Positions 25,786 through 36,912 of a stretch of DNA of 64,000 nt are shown piece after piece. Position 1 is the stretch's first letter, and each line of letters starts with the position of its first letter. The DNA comes from Deltaproteobacteria bacterium (lineage in GTDB: Bacteria; Desulfobacterota; JADFVX01), in assembly GCA_029860075.1 (NCBI GenBank), contig JAOUBX010000010.1, forward strand, positions 1-64,000, given 5' to 3'. The position numbers and the translations under genes were made by a program. The notes under the pieces were generated by a model. That model did not search any database and was not told where the DNA came from. It saw only the letters and a list, made by a program, of their open reading frames with translations.

Positions 25786-28083
25786 TCTTTTCCCCAGAAA
25801 CTCCACTATGGCATCAAATACGGGCAACTCTTCGTCAAGAGTGATGACGTGTTTGTCGATATCTACTTTCAACAAGCTTTTATCTTGAGCAGGAACTCTT
25901 TCAAAAGCTTCATAAGTTGCTTTGGGATCTACCGTAAACTCATGTTCCGCCTGAATAAAAAGTGTGGGCACATTGAGTTTTTCAATGTAGTCTCTTGATT
26001 CTCTTGTTGTCTGGTAGAGTTCAAAGAGCCCATGGTAGGGGATCTGGCTGTAGTTGATGTCAGGGTTTTCGGGCATCGAATTAATGTAAGGCCAGTCCGC
26101 TTTTAATTCTGCAAAGACCCTGTAAAGCCTTTGTGCTGCATCGACATAGGTAACGTATGGCAATCGCTTGTCCTTTACCCTGAAAGCGGGAGCAATGGCC
26201 ACAAAGCCTGATACAATGACAGGGCTTGCAGTCATTGCCATGAGACTAAGGAGTGCACCCATCGAATTCCCGATGACGAAGAACCTGGGGCAGTACCGGG
26301 AAATCAGCGCAAGACCGAGGGAAACTTCTTTCAGCCATTCTTTCCTGCTTCTTTCCCTCATATCAGCCGGTGATGTGCCGTGGCCCGGCAGCCGCAGGCC
26401 ATAGACTTCGTACCCTTTTTTAAAGAGCCCTTCACCGATAACCTTCATTTCAGCAGGGTTTGCCGAAAAACCATGGACAAGCAGCACGCCCCGTCTTTTT
26501 TTATATGCTTTTCCCGTACGGTAAAAAAAGGGTTCTCCCGAGCTTGTTCTTTTTTCTGATTTATTGATGTCGTCATATTCCGGGGCGGTAAATTTGAGCA
26601 GGTCGCCTTCAAAAATTTTATGGGCCCTGCGCTCCAGCAAGAGGGAAACTTTTTCCTCGATGACACTTTTTTCATCGCTGTAGAGCCTGTCAATTGCCTC
26701 GATGGCTTTGGGAACGGATTGGGCCTCATTGTCAAGGACCATGGCCGGATTTTCTATGCGTATAACGTCAAAGGGGAAATCTTCTTCCAGCTTTTCTTTT
26801 AAGATAAAGGACCTTTTTTCTTTGATTTCCAGTATCCCTGCTTTTTCAAAACGTTCAAGCATCTTGAGGAGATGAGGTTCATCTCCTGTAATGATGGAGT
26901 TAATGTAATCTCTTTTTTTAATGCTCCTGTGCAGGTGAAGGTCAAATACATTTCTAAGATCGCATATGCAGGCAAAGAGAAGCGATCTTAAATATTCTAT
27001 TTGAAACTCTCTCTTTTTATTTTTCCGGTTAAGATCATAGAGCGCATGGGCGATGAGGTGGCCGAGGTTGATTGTAGTCAGGTCATAAATGGCCTCCATA
27101 TAGTCATCTCTTATTTTTTCCGTGCATTTCCTGATCCAGCCATAGATGGCAGAGTCAAACTTTTTTCTAACCAGTTCAGGTGTTATTTTTGTAAGAAACC
27201 TCCCCTTTCCCCTGGTAAGCAGGTCCGCATCATAGCGAAGTTTTAATATGATTTTGTAGCCCCTGGCAAGGTAATCTTCAACCCTGATGGGGTTGCCGAA
27301 ACGCACGTCCATATCGGTCTGTTTAAGAAGAATATTTCCCTCGATCTTCAGTTCTTCGAGAATTCTCTTTGATTTTACGCCTGAATATTTCTGCACATAT
27401 TTTTCAAGGATATTTTCATCTCTTCTCATAGGATAGAAGGTAATGTTGGCAGGAATTATTTCAACACTCTTTTTTGCAAAAGCATCTGTTTCCTCTATCG
27501 TTTTGAAGGTGGAAAACTTGCTCCTGTAGTATTTAACCATGACATCATCATTCTTCTCTCTTGCCATGAGGTAGAGGTCGCGGAGCATTCTGCTCTTGAG
27601 AGCAATAACGGCAGCTCCTGTGTGAGGCTTCCTCCTGTAACCACCCTCTCTCTTATAGATATTCAGCCTTCCTTTCCGGTCACGGACCCTGCGGTCCTTG
27701 ATCATGGCTCCTTCCGGGAAAATGACCAGCTTATGCCCATGGTTAAGTTCCTCTACCATGAAGTCCATCATGTTGGGAAGATTATCGGGCACAGCGCCTA
27801 CACTGCTTAAATAATCACGGAGCATGGAATCGTTGAAAAGGGAGGCATCTGCAACAGAGCGGCAGAAAACCTTTTTTCTGTCGTAGAGTACGTACTGGGG
27901 AATGAAGGTCTCGAATCTTGTAAAGTGGTTAAAAAGGAAAATGCTTCCGCTGCTGCTCTGGTCGGTGAGGCCGTGAATGTTTAAATTAAGCGGAGATAAA
28001 TTGATAAGGACCTTTAGGGCGGAATAGGTAAACTTGTAATTTTGGGCATTAATTTTATATTTGTTTTTATCGGACTCTGACAT
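25783..28083 (-). CDS. Fusion of a glycerol-phosphate acyltransferase-like domain and an alpha/beta hydrolase
   Basis: The 766-residue protein has two parts. Residues about 40-280 are PlsB/PlsC-like: NHFTRFET where the NHxxxxD motif is expected, and KLVIFPEGAMIKDRRVRDRK for the substrate-binding FPEG block. The middle (about 290-500) is helical and unassigned. Residues about 530-766 are an alpha/beta hydrolase: VLLVHGFSANPAEM, the nucleophile elbow GNSMGALL, and a C-terminal EHEFTVDP and DKHVITL supplying acid and histidine. The catalytic HX4D is HX4E here. It probably acts at the membrane face on lipids. No partner gene in the operon. Confidence 0.85.
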   Translation of the reverse strand: MSESDKNKYKINAQNYKFTYSALKVLINLSPLNLNIHGLTDQSSSGSIFLFNHFTRFETFIPQYVLYDRKKVFCRSVADASLFNDSMLRDYLSSVGAVPDNLPNMMDFMVEELNHGHKLVIFPEGAMIKDRRVRDRKGRLNIYKREGGYRRKPHTGAAVIALKSRMLRDLYLMAREKNDDVMVKYYRSKFSTFKTIEETDAFAKKSVEIIPANITFYPMRRDENILEKYVQKYSGVKSKRILEELKIEGNILLKQTDMDVRFGNPIRVEDYLARGYKIILKLRYDADLLTRGKGRFLTKITPELVRKKFDSAIYGWIRKCTEKIRDDYMEAIYDLTTINLGHLIAHALYDLNRKNKKREFQIEYLRSLLFACICDLRNVFDLHLHRSIKKRDYINSIITGDEPHLLKMLERFEKAGILEIKEKRSFILKEKLEEDFPFDVIRIENPAMVLDNEAQSVPKAIEAIDRLYSDEKSVIEEKVSLLLERRAHKIFEGDLLKFTAPEYDDINKSEKRTSSGEPFFYRTGKAYKKRRGVLLVHGFSANPAEMKVIGEGLFKKGYEVYGLRLPGHGTSPADMRERSRKEWLKEVSLGLALISRYCPRFFVIGNSMGALLSLMAMTASPVIVSGFVAIAPAFRVKDKRLPYVTYVDAAQRLYRVFAELKADWPYINSMPENPDINYSQIPYHGLFELYQTTRESRDYIEKLNVPTLFIQAEHEFTVDPKATYEAFERVPAQDKSLLKVDIDKHVITLDEELPVFDAIVEFLGKR

Positions 28084-28295
28084 GCTTCCACCCTTTTTAT
28101 GGCATTGAATACAGATTTAGATAAAATATATTATATACTGACGGGAGCTGCAATATCTTTTGTAAATAAGAGGGTGAAAGTGAGATGAAAAATGCCTTTT
28201 CAAATGGAAGCCCTTTTTTTGCAAAAAAACAGGCCTTATGGTAATATTGCTCGCTAATTTCGAAAAAAAGTAAATAGGGATTGGATTAAAAAAGA

Positions 28296-29990
28296 ATGAA
28301 ATCATCAATTACGGAACTATTCAGTCATGCCGTGGAAAAAAGCTTTCACGGGGAACATGGCCTGCCTTCTGTCTTTCTTGAGAGGCCGAAAAACAAGGAA
28401 CATGGTGACTATGCCCTCAATATTGCCATGGTTCTTGCCTCCAAGCTAAAGAAAAATCCGAGAGAAATTGCAAAAACGATCATAGAAAACGTTGTCGATG
28501 AAGATAATATTATCAAAGAACTTGGCATTGCCGGTCCGGGTTTTATCAATATTACCCTGTCGGAACGATACTGGCAGGGCATACTGACCAATATTTACGA
28601 AGCGGGTGAGCGATATGGTGAAGGGACTATCGGTAACAATGAAAAGGTAAATATCGAGTTTGTCAGCGCCAATCCGACGGGGCCCCTTCATGTCGGTCAC
28701 GGCAGAGGCGCCGCCGTGGGAGATGCCCTTGCAAGGGTACTCTCGGCAGCCGGCTTTGACGTGACAAGGGAATATTACTGGAATGATGCCGGCAGCCAGA
28801 TCAGGAACCTCGGCGTATCCATAAACTATAGGGTCCGTGAAAAAAGAGGCATTGATTCAAAAGGCATTCCCTTTCCCGATTATGGTTATCAGGGTGACTA
28901 TGTAGAAAAGGTGGCTTTAACATTAATCGATGAATCGTTACTTGATTTTGATAAAGTCGGTTTTCTCAGTGATGATGAACTTGTCGATTCGTCCAATCCT
29001 CTTGCCTTGTCTTCGGGCTTTGCCGCCTCGAAAATACTTAAGTCCCGGATTATGGGCACGCTGAAAAGCTTCGGCGGGATTGTTTTTGACGTGGAGCAGA
29101 GTGAAAAGGAACTCCATGAAATTGGAGAAGTTGCATCGGCCATCGATTACCTCGATAAAAAGGGGCTTATTAAAGTGGAAGCCGGCGCCAAATGGTTTAA
29201 GTCGAGCGATTTTGGCGATGAGAAGGACAGGGTTGTTGTTAAGGAAGATGGTTCCCTTACCTATCTTGCGGCAGATATTGCCTACCACAAAAAGAAGCTC
29301 GACGGAGGTTTTGACAGGATCATCGATGTGTGGGGCGCTGATCATCACGGTTACATACCGAGAGTAAAAGGGGCCATTGAGGCCATGGGCTCTGATCCCG
29401 GCAAGTTTGACGTTCTTCTTATCCAGATGGTTACTCTTACGAGGGAGGGCAAGCCTGTTCCCATGTCGAAACGGTCGGGTTCTTTTGTTACCCTTAACGA
29501 GGTTATCGAAGAGGTTGGAAGTGATGCGGCCAGGTTTTTCTTTCTTATGAGGCGCTATGACAGCCAGCTTGAATTCGACCTTGAGCTTGCCAAGAAAAGT
29601 ACGGCTGACAATCCCGTATTCTATGTTCAGTATATGCATGCAAGAATATGCAGCATTCTCGGTCATGCAAAAGAGGCTTCCCTGGAAATTCCTTCTCCCG
29701 CGTCGGTGAATCTTGCCCTCCTTTTAGAAGCCGAAGAAATAGATATTATCAAGCAACTTGCCGCCTATCCTGAAGTGGTGGAAGGCAGCGCCCTTTCCAT
29801 GGAGCCTCACAGGCTGACTATTTACCTGACTAACCTTGCTATTGCTTTCCACAGTTACTACAATAAAACAAGGATAGTCGTTGATGATAAAGAACTCAGC
29901 CGGGCCAGGCTTTTTATGGTTTGCGGCGTAAAGACGGTTGTGAAAAATGCGCTTGCCCTTCTCGGTATCTCCGCACCTGAAAAAATGTAG
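28296..29990 (+). CDS. argS: Arginyl-tRNA synthetase
   Basis: The 564-residue protein has the N-terminal additional domain (NIAMVLASKLKKNPREIA), the HIGH motif as SANPTGPLHVGHGRGAAVGD, and a KMSKS-position PMSKRSGSFVTLNEV, changed as in many arginyl enzymes. The C-terminal DALR domain begins near YVQYMHARICSIL. It attaches arginine to its tRNA. It is divergent from the fusion gene upstream and five bases ahead of the SPOR gene, so they form an operon. Confidence 0.97.
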   Translation: MKSSITELFSHAVEKSFHGEHGLPSVFLERPKNKEHGDYALNIAMVLASKLKKNPREIAKTIIENVVDEDNIIKELGIAGPGFINITLSERYWQGILTNIYEAGERYGEGTIGNNEKVNIEFVSANPTGPLHVGHGRGAAVGDALARVLSAAGFDVTREYYWNDAGSQIRNLGVSINYRVREKRGIDSKGIPFPDYGYQGDYVEKVALTLIDESLLDFDKVGFLSDDELVDSSNPLALSSGFAASKILKSRIMGTLKSFGGIVFDVEQSEKELHEIGEVASAIDYLDKKGLIKVEAGAKWFKSSDFGDEKDRVVVKEDGSLTYLAADIAYHKKKLDGGFDRIIDVWGADHHGYIPRVKGAIEAMGSDPGKFDVLLIQMVTLTREGKPVPMSKRSGSFVTLNEVIEEVGSDAARFFFLMRRYDSQLEFDLELAKKSTADNPVFYVQYMHARICSILGHAKEASLEIPSPASVNLALLLEAEEIDIIKQLAAYPEVVEGSALSMEPHRLTIYLTNLAIAFHSYYNKTRIVVDDKELSRARLFMVCGVKTVVKNALALLGISAPEKM

Positions 29991-29995
29991 GCCTA

Positions 29996-30637
29996 ATGAG
30001 GAAAACACAGAAAAAACTTGTTTTTGAACTCAATGCAAAGCAGATTCTCCTTGTTTTGACCGGCCTCTTTATTGTTGGTTTTATGGTGTTTAAAATCGGC
30101 GTTGTTACCGGTTCCAGGGCTGCCAGGGCAGAGATGCTGCAAGCCAGGCTGAAGGAAGACCCCCGCCGGAAGATCACGGCGCCTTCACTGTTGAAGAAAG
30201 AAAAAACAGTTCATAAAGAGAAGAAAAAGCTTGAAATAGAAGGCATTCTCTTAAAGGCAAATGAAGAGGATAAAAAGAAGGAACAGAAAAAAAAGTTACC
30301 CCGGCCCGAAAAGGTAAAGGCTGAGGAAAAAAAGAGGGTGGCGTCATCTGAAAAAAAAGCACGCCCCGGAACGGTTAAAGTTAAACCGCCAAAGGTAACG
30401 GATAAGCATTACTTTGTTCAGGTTGCCTCCTTCCCCAATAGCGCCGATGCCCGTAAGCGAGGGGCAGAACTGGAGAGCAAAGGTTACCGTGTCGTTATTG
30501 TCAAGGCGGATATTCCCGGAAAAGGAACTTATCACAGGGTCCGGCTGGGACCCTTTGGCTCGCTTGCCAAAGCGAAATCTTTTGCCCTTAAGTTTGAAAA
30601 GAAGGAAAAGGCCTCGACATTTATTCCGATTGACTAG
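29996..30637 (+). CDS. SPOR-domain membrane protein
   Basis: The 213-residue protein has one transmembrane segment (about 15-36, ILLVLTGLFIVGFMVF), a long lysine/glutamate-rich linker, and a C-terminal SPOR domain from HYFVQVASFPNSADARKRG to the end (KSFALKFEKKEKASTFIPID). SPOR domains bind denuded peptidoglycan at division sites, so an inner-membrane protein of the septum is likely. Two repeats of the SPOR half-pattern (YFVQVASF and YHRVRLGPF) are visible. It follows argS by five bases; this argS-SPOR pairing is common in Deltaproteobacteria. Confidence 0.9.
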   Translation: MRKTQKKLVFELNAKQILLVLTGLFIVGFMVFKIGVVTGSRAARAEMLQARLKEDPRRKITAPSLLKKEKTVHKEKKKLEIEGILLKANEEDKKKEQKKKLPRPEKVKAEEKKRVASSEKKARPGTVKVKPPKVTDKHYFVQVASFPNSADARKRGAELESKGYRVVIVKADIPGKGTYHRVRLGPFGSLAKAKSFALKFEKKEKASTFIPID

Positions 30638-30806
30638 GAGCCTGCCGGACTTAGGGCAAATCTGCTGCGAAAAAGCCCTTTTAGCCGGATTTCCCGATTA
30701 AATTCGTTAAATATGTTCAACATTCGCCTCATTTAATCAAAAAATCTGACTCAAAATAGCTTTTTCTCTGAACGGTTTCACGGTAAAAGCGAGTGAAGAA
30801 TCGGGA

Positions 30807-32312
30807 TCAGGATGAAAGCGTATTTTCAAGGTACCTGATGATAAGCCTGATGCCCACCCCGGCTGCTCCCTTCGGTATGAAAGGTTTTCCCTTTTTTTCC
30901 CAGGCTGTTCCTGCAATGTCGATATGAGCCCAGTGATATTTAGTTGCAAACTTGTCGAGAAAGGCGGCAGCTGTTATGGCGCCTGCTGCCTTGCCGCCTA
31001 CATTCTTCATGTCGGCCACATCGCTGCTGATCTGTTTTTTGTAAGGTTCCCAAAGAGGTAACTCCCATAGTTTTTCCCCTGATTCTTCACCGGCCTTGAC
31101 AAGCTCTTTTTTAAGGCCTTCATTGTTTCCGAGCAGTCCTGATGCATGGTTGCCCAGGGCAATAATGCAGGCGCCTGTGAGGGTCGCAATATCAATAACG
31201 GCTTTGGGCTTGAAACGTTCAGCATAGGTCAGCGCATCGGCCAGTATGAGCCTCCCTTCTGCATCTGTGTTCAAAACTTCAATAGTCTGACCTGACATGG
31301 ATGTTAAAATGTCTCCCGGTTTGTAAGCCCGCCCTCCGGGCAGGTTTTCCGTGGCAGGCACAAGGGCGATGAGATTGACAGGGAGCTTTAGGGATGCCGC
31401 TGCCATTACTGCGCCGATAGCTGCCGCTCCTCCCGACATGTCTGTTTTCATCTCTTCCATGCCGGGAGAAGGCTTTATGGAAATACCTCCGCTGTCAAAG
31501 GTAACGGCCTTTCCTGCAAGGACGTAAGGCTGATCCTTCTCTTTCCCTCCCCAATATTCGAGAATAATCAGTTTGGGAGGTTCGGAACTTCCCCGGGAAA
31601 CGCCCAGCAGGGCGCCCATTCCCAGTTCTTTCATATCTTCTTTTTCGAGCACCCTTGTTTTAATTCCCCTTTCCTTAGCCATGTCCCGGGTTTTTTTGGC
31701 AATATAGGAAGGTGTCGCTACGTTGCCGGGGTTTGAGATGAGATCTCTTGCAAAATAAACGCTTTCAGACAGTTTGAGGCCCTTTAATGCGCCTTTTTCG
31801 ATTTTTCCGGGTCCCTTGCATTTGAGGGGCAAAACGATATTTAATAGTTTGATTCTTTTTGATTTTTCTTTTTTGTCTGTTTTGAAATCATCGAAAGCAT
31901 AAAGAGAAAGCATGGTCCCTTCAACAACTGTCTGCGCCGAGTCGGGAGGGGTTAATATTTCCGCCGTCATCTCTGTAAGCGTGGTAGATAAGATTTTAAC
32001 GCCCATTTTTTTGGCTTTAGATGCGGCCGTGCCTGAAGCTTCTCTTAGTTTGTCCCTGTTGAATTCACGCTTGTTTCCAAGGCCGATGAGAAGGATTCTT
32101 TCTGCCGATAGCTTGCCGCCGCTATAAAAAACAACGGTCTGGTTAAGCTTTCCTTTGAAATCGCCCGATTTTGTTGCGCTTGAGATCAGCCCGTCCATGA
32201 CTTCATCGATTTCATCAATGAGAGGGTTTTCTCCCCTGCCTTCAAAACGTCCAATAATGAGACACTCTGTTTTATGGACAATCAAATTTTTTCTTAAAAC
32301 CTTTAACTCCAT
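30807..32312 (-). CDS. pepA: Leucyl aminopeptidase (M17)
   Basis: The 501-residue protein has the two-metal site of M17: GKAVTFDSGGISIKPS with the binding Lys and Asp, MKTDMSGGAAA, and NTDAEGRLILADAL with the second Asp, Glu and catalytic Arg. The N-terminal macro-like domain covers about residues 1-170. It removes N-terminal residues from peptides in the cytoplasm as a hexamer. ATG is preceded by GAGGAG. It stands alone, with the neighbouring small gene 225 bases upstream on the same strand. Confidence 0.95.
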   Translation of the reverse strand: MELKVLRKNLIVHKTECLIIGRFEGRGENPLIDEIDEVMDGLISSATKSGDFKGKLNQTVVFYSGGKLSAERILLIGLGNKREFNRDKLREASGTAASKAKKMGVKILSTTLTEMTAEILTPPDSAQTVVEGTMLSLYAFDDFKTDKKEKSKRIKLLNIVLPLKCKGPGKIEKGALKGLKLSESVYFARDLISNPGNVATPSYIAKKTRDMAKERGIKTRVLEKEDMKELGMGALLGVSRGSSEPPKLIILEYWGGKEKDQPYVLAGKAVTFDSGGISIKPSPGMEEMKTDMSGGAAAIGAVMAAASLKLPVNLIALVPATENLPGGRAYKPGDILTSMSGQTIEVLNTDAEGRLILADALTYAERFKPKAVIDIATLTGACIIALGNHASGLLGNNEGLKKELVKAGEESGEKLWELPLWEPYKKQISSDVADMKNVGGKAAGAITAAAFLDKFATKYHWAHIDIAGTAWEKKGKPFIPKGAAGVGIRLIIRYLENTLSS

Positions 32313-32537
32313 ATGAAAGGCTCCTCTAAAATAGTTTCAGAAAAAAGAATAATTTGTTCAGATTTTCCTTTTTTACAAGTTTCCCATAAAAAAAATAAAA
32401 AAACAATATTCAATAGCCTCTTTGATCGGGGTCCCTCCCTTTGTCCAGCTGAATGGCCTTTGAAGAGTACGCTCTGTTACCGGTATACCAATAAGAGGTT
32501 CTTTTATTCATAATAGGGTAAGAATAAAGGAAAATAC

Positions 32538-32819
32538 TTACTTTTTTTTGCCATTTTCAACTTTTGTATTACCTTCTCTTAAAAAAGCGGCGAAAGTATT
32601 TGTGCTTTTGTCCAGGTAGGCTTCAATTTCATCGACAAAGGCGTCGAACTGGCCAAGCGTTGGGTCTATGTTGAGACGGGCGAAACGGTTAATAATAATG
32701 TGCATAATGAGGAGTTTTTCAATCTGGTGAGGATTAAAAGATTTGTTTGTAAAAAAGTTGTTGAGACGCTGCAACTTCCTGAAAAGCTCCTTTTCATCAT
32801 CTGTGAAGATAAGGTCCAT
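32538..32819 (-). CDS. Hypothetical 93-residue helical protein
   Basis: This short protein is soluble and helical: DDEKELFRKLQRLNNFFTNK, HQIEKLLIMHIIINRFARL, and DAFVDEIEAYLDKSTNTFAA with a lysine-rich end. The regular Leu/Ile spacing suggests a helical bundle or dimer. AAGGGAAATGG-like sequence before the start offers a ribosome site. No family known to me. It is upstream of pepA in the same direction. Confidence 0.6.
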   Translation of the reverse strand: MDLIFTDDEKELFRKLQRLNNFFTNKSFNPHQIEKLLIMHIIINRFARLNIDPTLGQFDAFVDEIEAYLDKSTNTFAAFLREGNTKVENGKKK

Positions 32820-33027
32820 ACCATTTCCCTTCTTATGAAAAAGTATAGCAGAAGATTTTGTCCGGGCAAGTGAGCGCTCTCTTTGACAATTATCAAAAGC
32901 TTGTTAAACTTGTAATTGTAAGGGGCAAAAAAAGGCTCCTCCAGAGAGGTGTTTTTCTGGTTCTTTCCCCTTTTATTTAAGCTTTGTCCGCTTTTTTATG
33001 ATTTATTGGCAATAAAGGAAAAAATAT

Positions 33028-34091
<1,064 letters not shown>

Positions 34092-34248
34092 CTGCCTTGC
34101 AGACAGTGTCAGGGGTGATGTAGCGTTTCCCTCCCTCCATTAAGGATTTAGAAGTGAAAATGCCTTCAGGAAACTTTTCTGACTTTATGTTTTTTGCTGA
34201 AAGGGGCAAACATAAAGGCGGTTATATAAAGGATTTAAGGAATTTAGC

Positions 34249-35466
34249 TTGGAAAAGATCAGCTATATAGATGACGTTGACCTTCGGGAAAAAAGGGTGC
34301 TTATCAGGGTAGACTTTAATGTTCCCGTAGATGAAAATGGAAATATTACTGATGATACACGGATAAGGGGATCGCTTCCGACAATCAATTATGCCCTTGA
34401 CGAAGGCGCTAAAGTCATTCTCATGTCCCATATGGGCAGGCCCAAAGGGAATGTGGTGCCTTCCCTGTCGCTTTCGCCTGTTGCCAAACGTTTGGGAAGG
34501 CTGCTTCATAAAGAGGTGCAGATGGCGCCTGACTGTATCGGTTCCCAGGTTGAATCGATGATTCAGGGCATGTTGTCCGGTGAAATTGTTCTTCTTGAAA
34601 ACCTGCGATTTCATGGTGAAGAAGAAAATAATGACAGCAATTTTGGTAAAAAACTGGCTTCACTTTGCCATGTTTATGTTAATGATGCCTTTGGGACAGC
34701 CCACAGGGCGCACGCTTCAAATGCTGCCATTATAAATTATGTTGATGAATCGGTCGCCGGTTTTCTTATGAGAGACGAAATTACCTATTTTGAGCGGTCC
34801 ATGGAAAACCCTATGAGGCCGCTTGTTGCTGTGATTGGAGGCGCAAAGGTATCGGGCAAGCTCAAAGCCGTCGAGAACCTGCTTCATAAGGTCGATAAGC
34901 TGATAATCGGTGGCGGCATGGCTTTTACCTTTCTTAAGGCCTGGGGATATAATGTGGGCAAGTCGCTTGTTGAAGAAGAAATGATTGATGTGGCCTTTAA
35001 TGTGATTGAAAAGGCCAAAAAAAGCAGAATAAAGCTCTATCTCCCTATTGACTGCGTTGTAGCAGACAGGTTTGACGCCAATGCAGAAACAAAAGTGCTG
35101 CCTATTCAGGAGATACCTGATGAATGGATGGGGCTCGACATCGGTCCGGCGACTACAACGCTTTTTGCCGAGGCTTTGCAAAATGCAAAGACAATCATCT
35201 GGAATGGCCCCATGGGAGTATTCGAGATGGATGCTTTCAGCCGGGGTACTTACGCTATGGTATCGAATGTAGCCAATTCGTATGCCCTGACTATTGTCGG
35301 TGGTGGTGATACGGACGTTGCTATTCACAGGGTCGGTGAATCATCAAAAATTTCCTACATATCTACCGGGGGTGGTGCCTTCCTTGAACTTCTTGAGGGA
35401 AAACAGTTGCCTGCCTTTAAAGCGCTCATGGAAAGCAGTGAAAAAAAGAGGGGAGAAATGTCCTGA
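34249..35466 (+). CDS. pgk: Phosphoglycerate kinase
   Basis: The 405-residue protein has [15 protein letters not shown] near the N-terminus, [22 protein letters not shown] and the nucleotide-side [15 protein letters not shown] with [12 protein letters not shown]. It makes ATP from 1,3-bisphosphoglycerate. Translation begins at TTG 34249, preceded by AAGGAA; no nearer ATG exists. TGA overlaps the tpiA ATG by one base. Confidence 0.97.
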   Translation: MEKISYIDDVDLREKRVLIRVDFNVPVDENGNITDDTRIRGSLPTINYALDEGAKVILMSHMGRPKGNVVPSLSLSPVAKRLGRLLHKEVQMAPDCIGSQVESMIQGMLSGEIVLLENLRFHGEEENNDSNFGKKLASLCHVYVNDAFGTAHRAHASNAAIINYVDESVAGFLMRDEITYFERSMENPMRPLVAVIGGAKVSGKLKAVENLLHKVDKLIIGGGMAFTFLKAWGYNVGKSLVEEEMIDVAFNVIEKAKKSRIKLYLPIDCVVADRFDANAETKVLPIQEIPDEWMGLDIGPATTTLFAEALQNAKTIIWNGPMGVFEMDAFSRGTYAMVSNVANSYALTIVGGGDTDVAIHRVGESSKISYISTGGGAFLELLEGKQLPAFKALMESSEKKRGEMS

Positions 35467-36227
35467 TGGGAAGAAAACCGGTTATTGCAGGTAATTGGAA
35501 GATGCATACTCTGCCTTCAGAAGGGGCGCGGCTTGCTGCCGACCTTGCGCGTTTGCTTAAGGAAGTTGATGGAGTCGATGTTGTTATTGCTCCTCCTTAT
35601 ACCCACCTTTCTCCGGTTGAGCAGCGCATTAAAAGCAGTCCTGTTAAACTTGCCGCTCAAAATTTGAATGCCAATGATTTTGGCGCCTATACGGGTGAAG
35701 TATCATGCCCCATGCTAAAAGAACTGGGCTGTGAATATGTTATAATCGGTCATTCCGAGAGAAGGCAATACTATGGAGAGACCGATCAATCTGTTAATGA
35801 AAAGGTTCAGGCTGCCGTCAGTCATAATCTTATACCCATTCTTTGTGTTGGTGAGACACTGGATGAGAGAGAGTCGGGCAGGACCCTTGATGTTATTCTC
35901 AGTCAGCTCGAAGGTGGTTTAAAGGGCTTGTCAAAAGAGTCGGCCATGATTATAATAGTTGCCTACGAGCCGGTCTGGGCTATTGGTACGGGAAAGACGG
36001 CTACTGACGAGCAGGCTCAGGAAGTTCATCTTTTTATCAGGAATTCGCTTTCCAGGCTCTTTGATGAAGGACTTTCCCGTGCTGCAAGGATATTGTATGG
36101 AGGCAGCGTTAAGCCGGAAAATATTGATGGGCTTATGACACAGCCGGACATAGATGGCGCTCTTGTTGGTGGTGCGAGCCTTAAAGCGGAAATTTTTGAA
36201 AGAATAGTAAAGTTTAAGAAAGGTTAA
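35466..36227 (+). CDS. tpiA: Triosephosphate isomerase
   Basis: The 253-residue protein has GNWKMH at the start (Asn and catalytic Lys), the electrophile His in IIGHSERRQYYGE, the catalytic Glu in VAYEPVWAIGTGKTA and the phosphate loop ILYGGSVKPENI. It balances the two triose phosphates. It is coupled to pgk by a one-base overlap and ends eight bases before secG. Confidence 0.98.
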   Translation: MGRKPVIAGNWKMHTLPSEGARLAADLARLLKEVDGVDVVIAPPYTHLSPVEQRIKSSPVKLAAQNLNANDFGAYTGEVSCPMLKELGCEYVIIGHSERRQYYGETDQSVNEKVQAAVSHNLIPILCVGETLDERESGRTLDVILSQLEGGLKGLSKESAMIIIVAYEPVWAIGTGKTATDEQAQEVHLFIRNSLSRLFDEGLSRAARILYGGSVKPENIDGLMTQPDIDGALVGGASLKAEIFERIVKFKKG

Positions 36228-36235
36228 ATAAAATA

Positions 36236-36583
36236 ATGGATACACTGATTTTGGTAGTTCATCTCATCGTTTCTCTCTTTTTAATTGTTGTTGTACTCTT
36301 GCAGGCCGGTAAAGGCGCAAGTATAGGCGCATCTTTCGGCGGCAGCAACCAGACACTTTTTGGGACTTCGCAGGGTTCTTTTGTCGGAAAGACGACAGCC
36401 GTTGCAGCAACCTTGTTTATGCTGACATCACTTTCCCTTGCCTATATTTCATCTTCAGCATCCAGTTCTTCCGTTATGGAAGGTTATGAAACACCGGCTC
36501 CCATTGAATCACTGGACCTGGGCAGCCAAATGCCTGATCAGGGCGCTGCCGGTGAGGGACAGGAAGCGCCAAAAGCAGAATAG
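36236..36583 (+). CDS. secG: Preprotein translocase subunit SecG
   Basis: The 115-residue protein has two membrane segments, VVHLIVSLFLIVVVLLQ and AVAATLFMLTSLSLAYI, with the conserved loop QAGKGASIGASFGGSNQTLFG between. A glutamine/glycine-rich acidic tail follows, longer than in E. coli. It aids SecYEG export. Its place after tpiA and before tRNA-Leu is the usual one in Deltaproteobacteria. Confidence 0.95.
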   Translation: MDTLILVVHLIVSLFLIVVVLLQAGKGASIGASFGGSNQTLFGTSQGSFVGKTTAVAATLFMLTSLSLAYISSSASSSSVMEGYETPAPIESLDLGSQMPDQGAAGEGQEAPKAE

Positions 36584-36662
36584 TCTTTTTGTGGCGCTGC
36601 AAATATTGTTGACCTTTTGCTGCAAAAATGTTACCTTATCGATCCTCGTAAATCATCAAATT

Positions 36663-36749
36663 GCCGAAGTGGTGGAACTGGTAGACACGCTATCTTGAGG
36701 GGGTAGTGGGAGTATTCCTGTGCGAGTTCGAGTCTCGCCTTCGGCACCA
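36663..36749 (+). tRNA. tRNA-Leu, anticodon GAG
   Basis: Acceptor GCCGAAG pairs with CTTCGGC (36739-36745), followed by A and encoded CCA. The anticodon stem CTATC/GGTAG holds the loop TTGAGGG, so the anticodon is GAG for leucine codons CUU and CUC. A long variable arm, as in class II tRNAs, and GTTCGAGTC in the T arm are present. Confidence 0.97.
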
Positions 36750-36757
36750 AGCATAAA

Positions 36758-36792
36758 TAAAAAAGGTTCTTGAATAATCAAGAACCTTTTTT
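36758..36792 (+). terminator. Terminator after tRNA-Leu
   Basis: AAAAGGTTCTTGA and TCAAGAACCTTTTTTT make a 13-bp stem with ATAA loop and T run. Confidence 0.92.
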
Positions 36793-36851
36793 TATGGACA
36801 ATGATGAATACCCCCCCCCCTTTTACCTGTTCCGAAAAACAGGTCACTTAT

Positions 36852-36879
36852 CATATCCGGCCCGGCATATCCGGCCCGG
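36852..36879 (+). repeat. 14-bp perfect tandem repeat
   Basis: CATATCCGGCCCGG occurs twice in a row between the tRNA terminator and the 3' end of the XRE gene. Confidence 0.8.
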
Positions 36880-36912
36880 GGATTTCTTTTCAGGCGAATT
36901 AAGCAGTAAAGC

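Noticed and set aside
28938-29666. 242-residue frame opposite argS
   Set aside because: Antisense shadow of a conserved gene.
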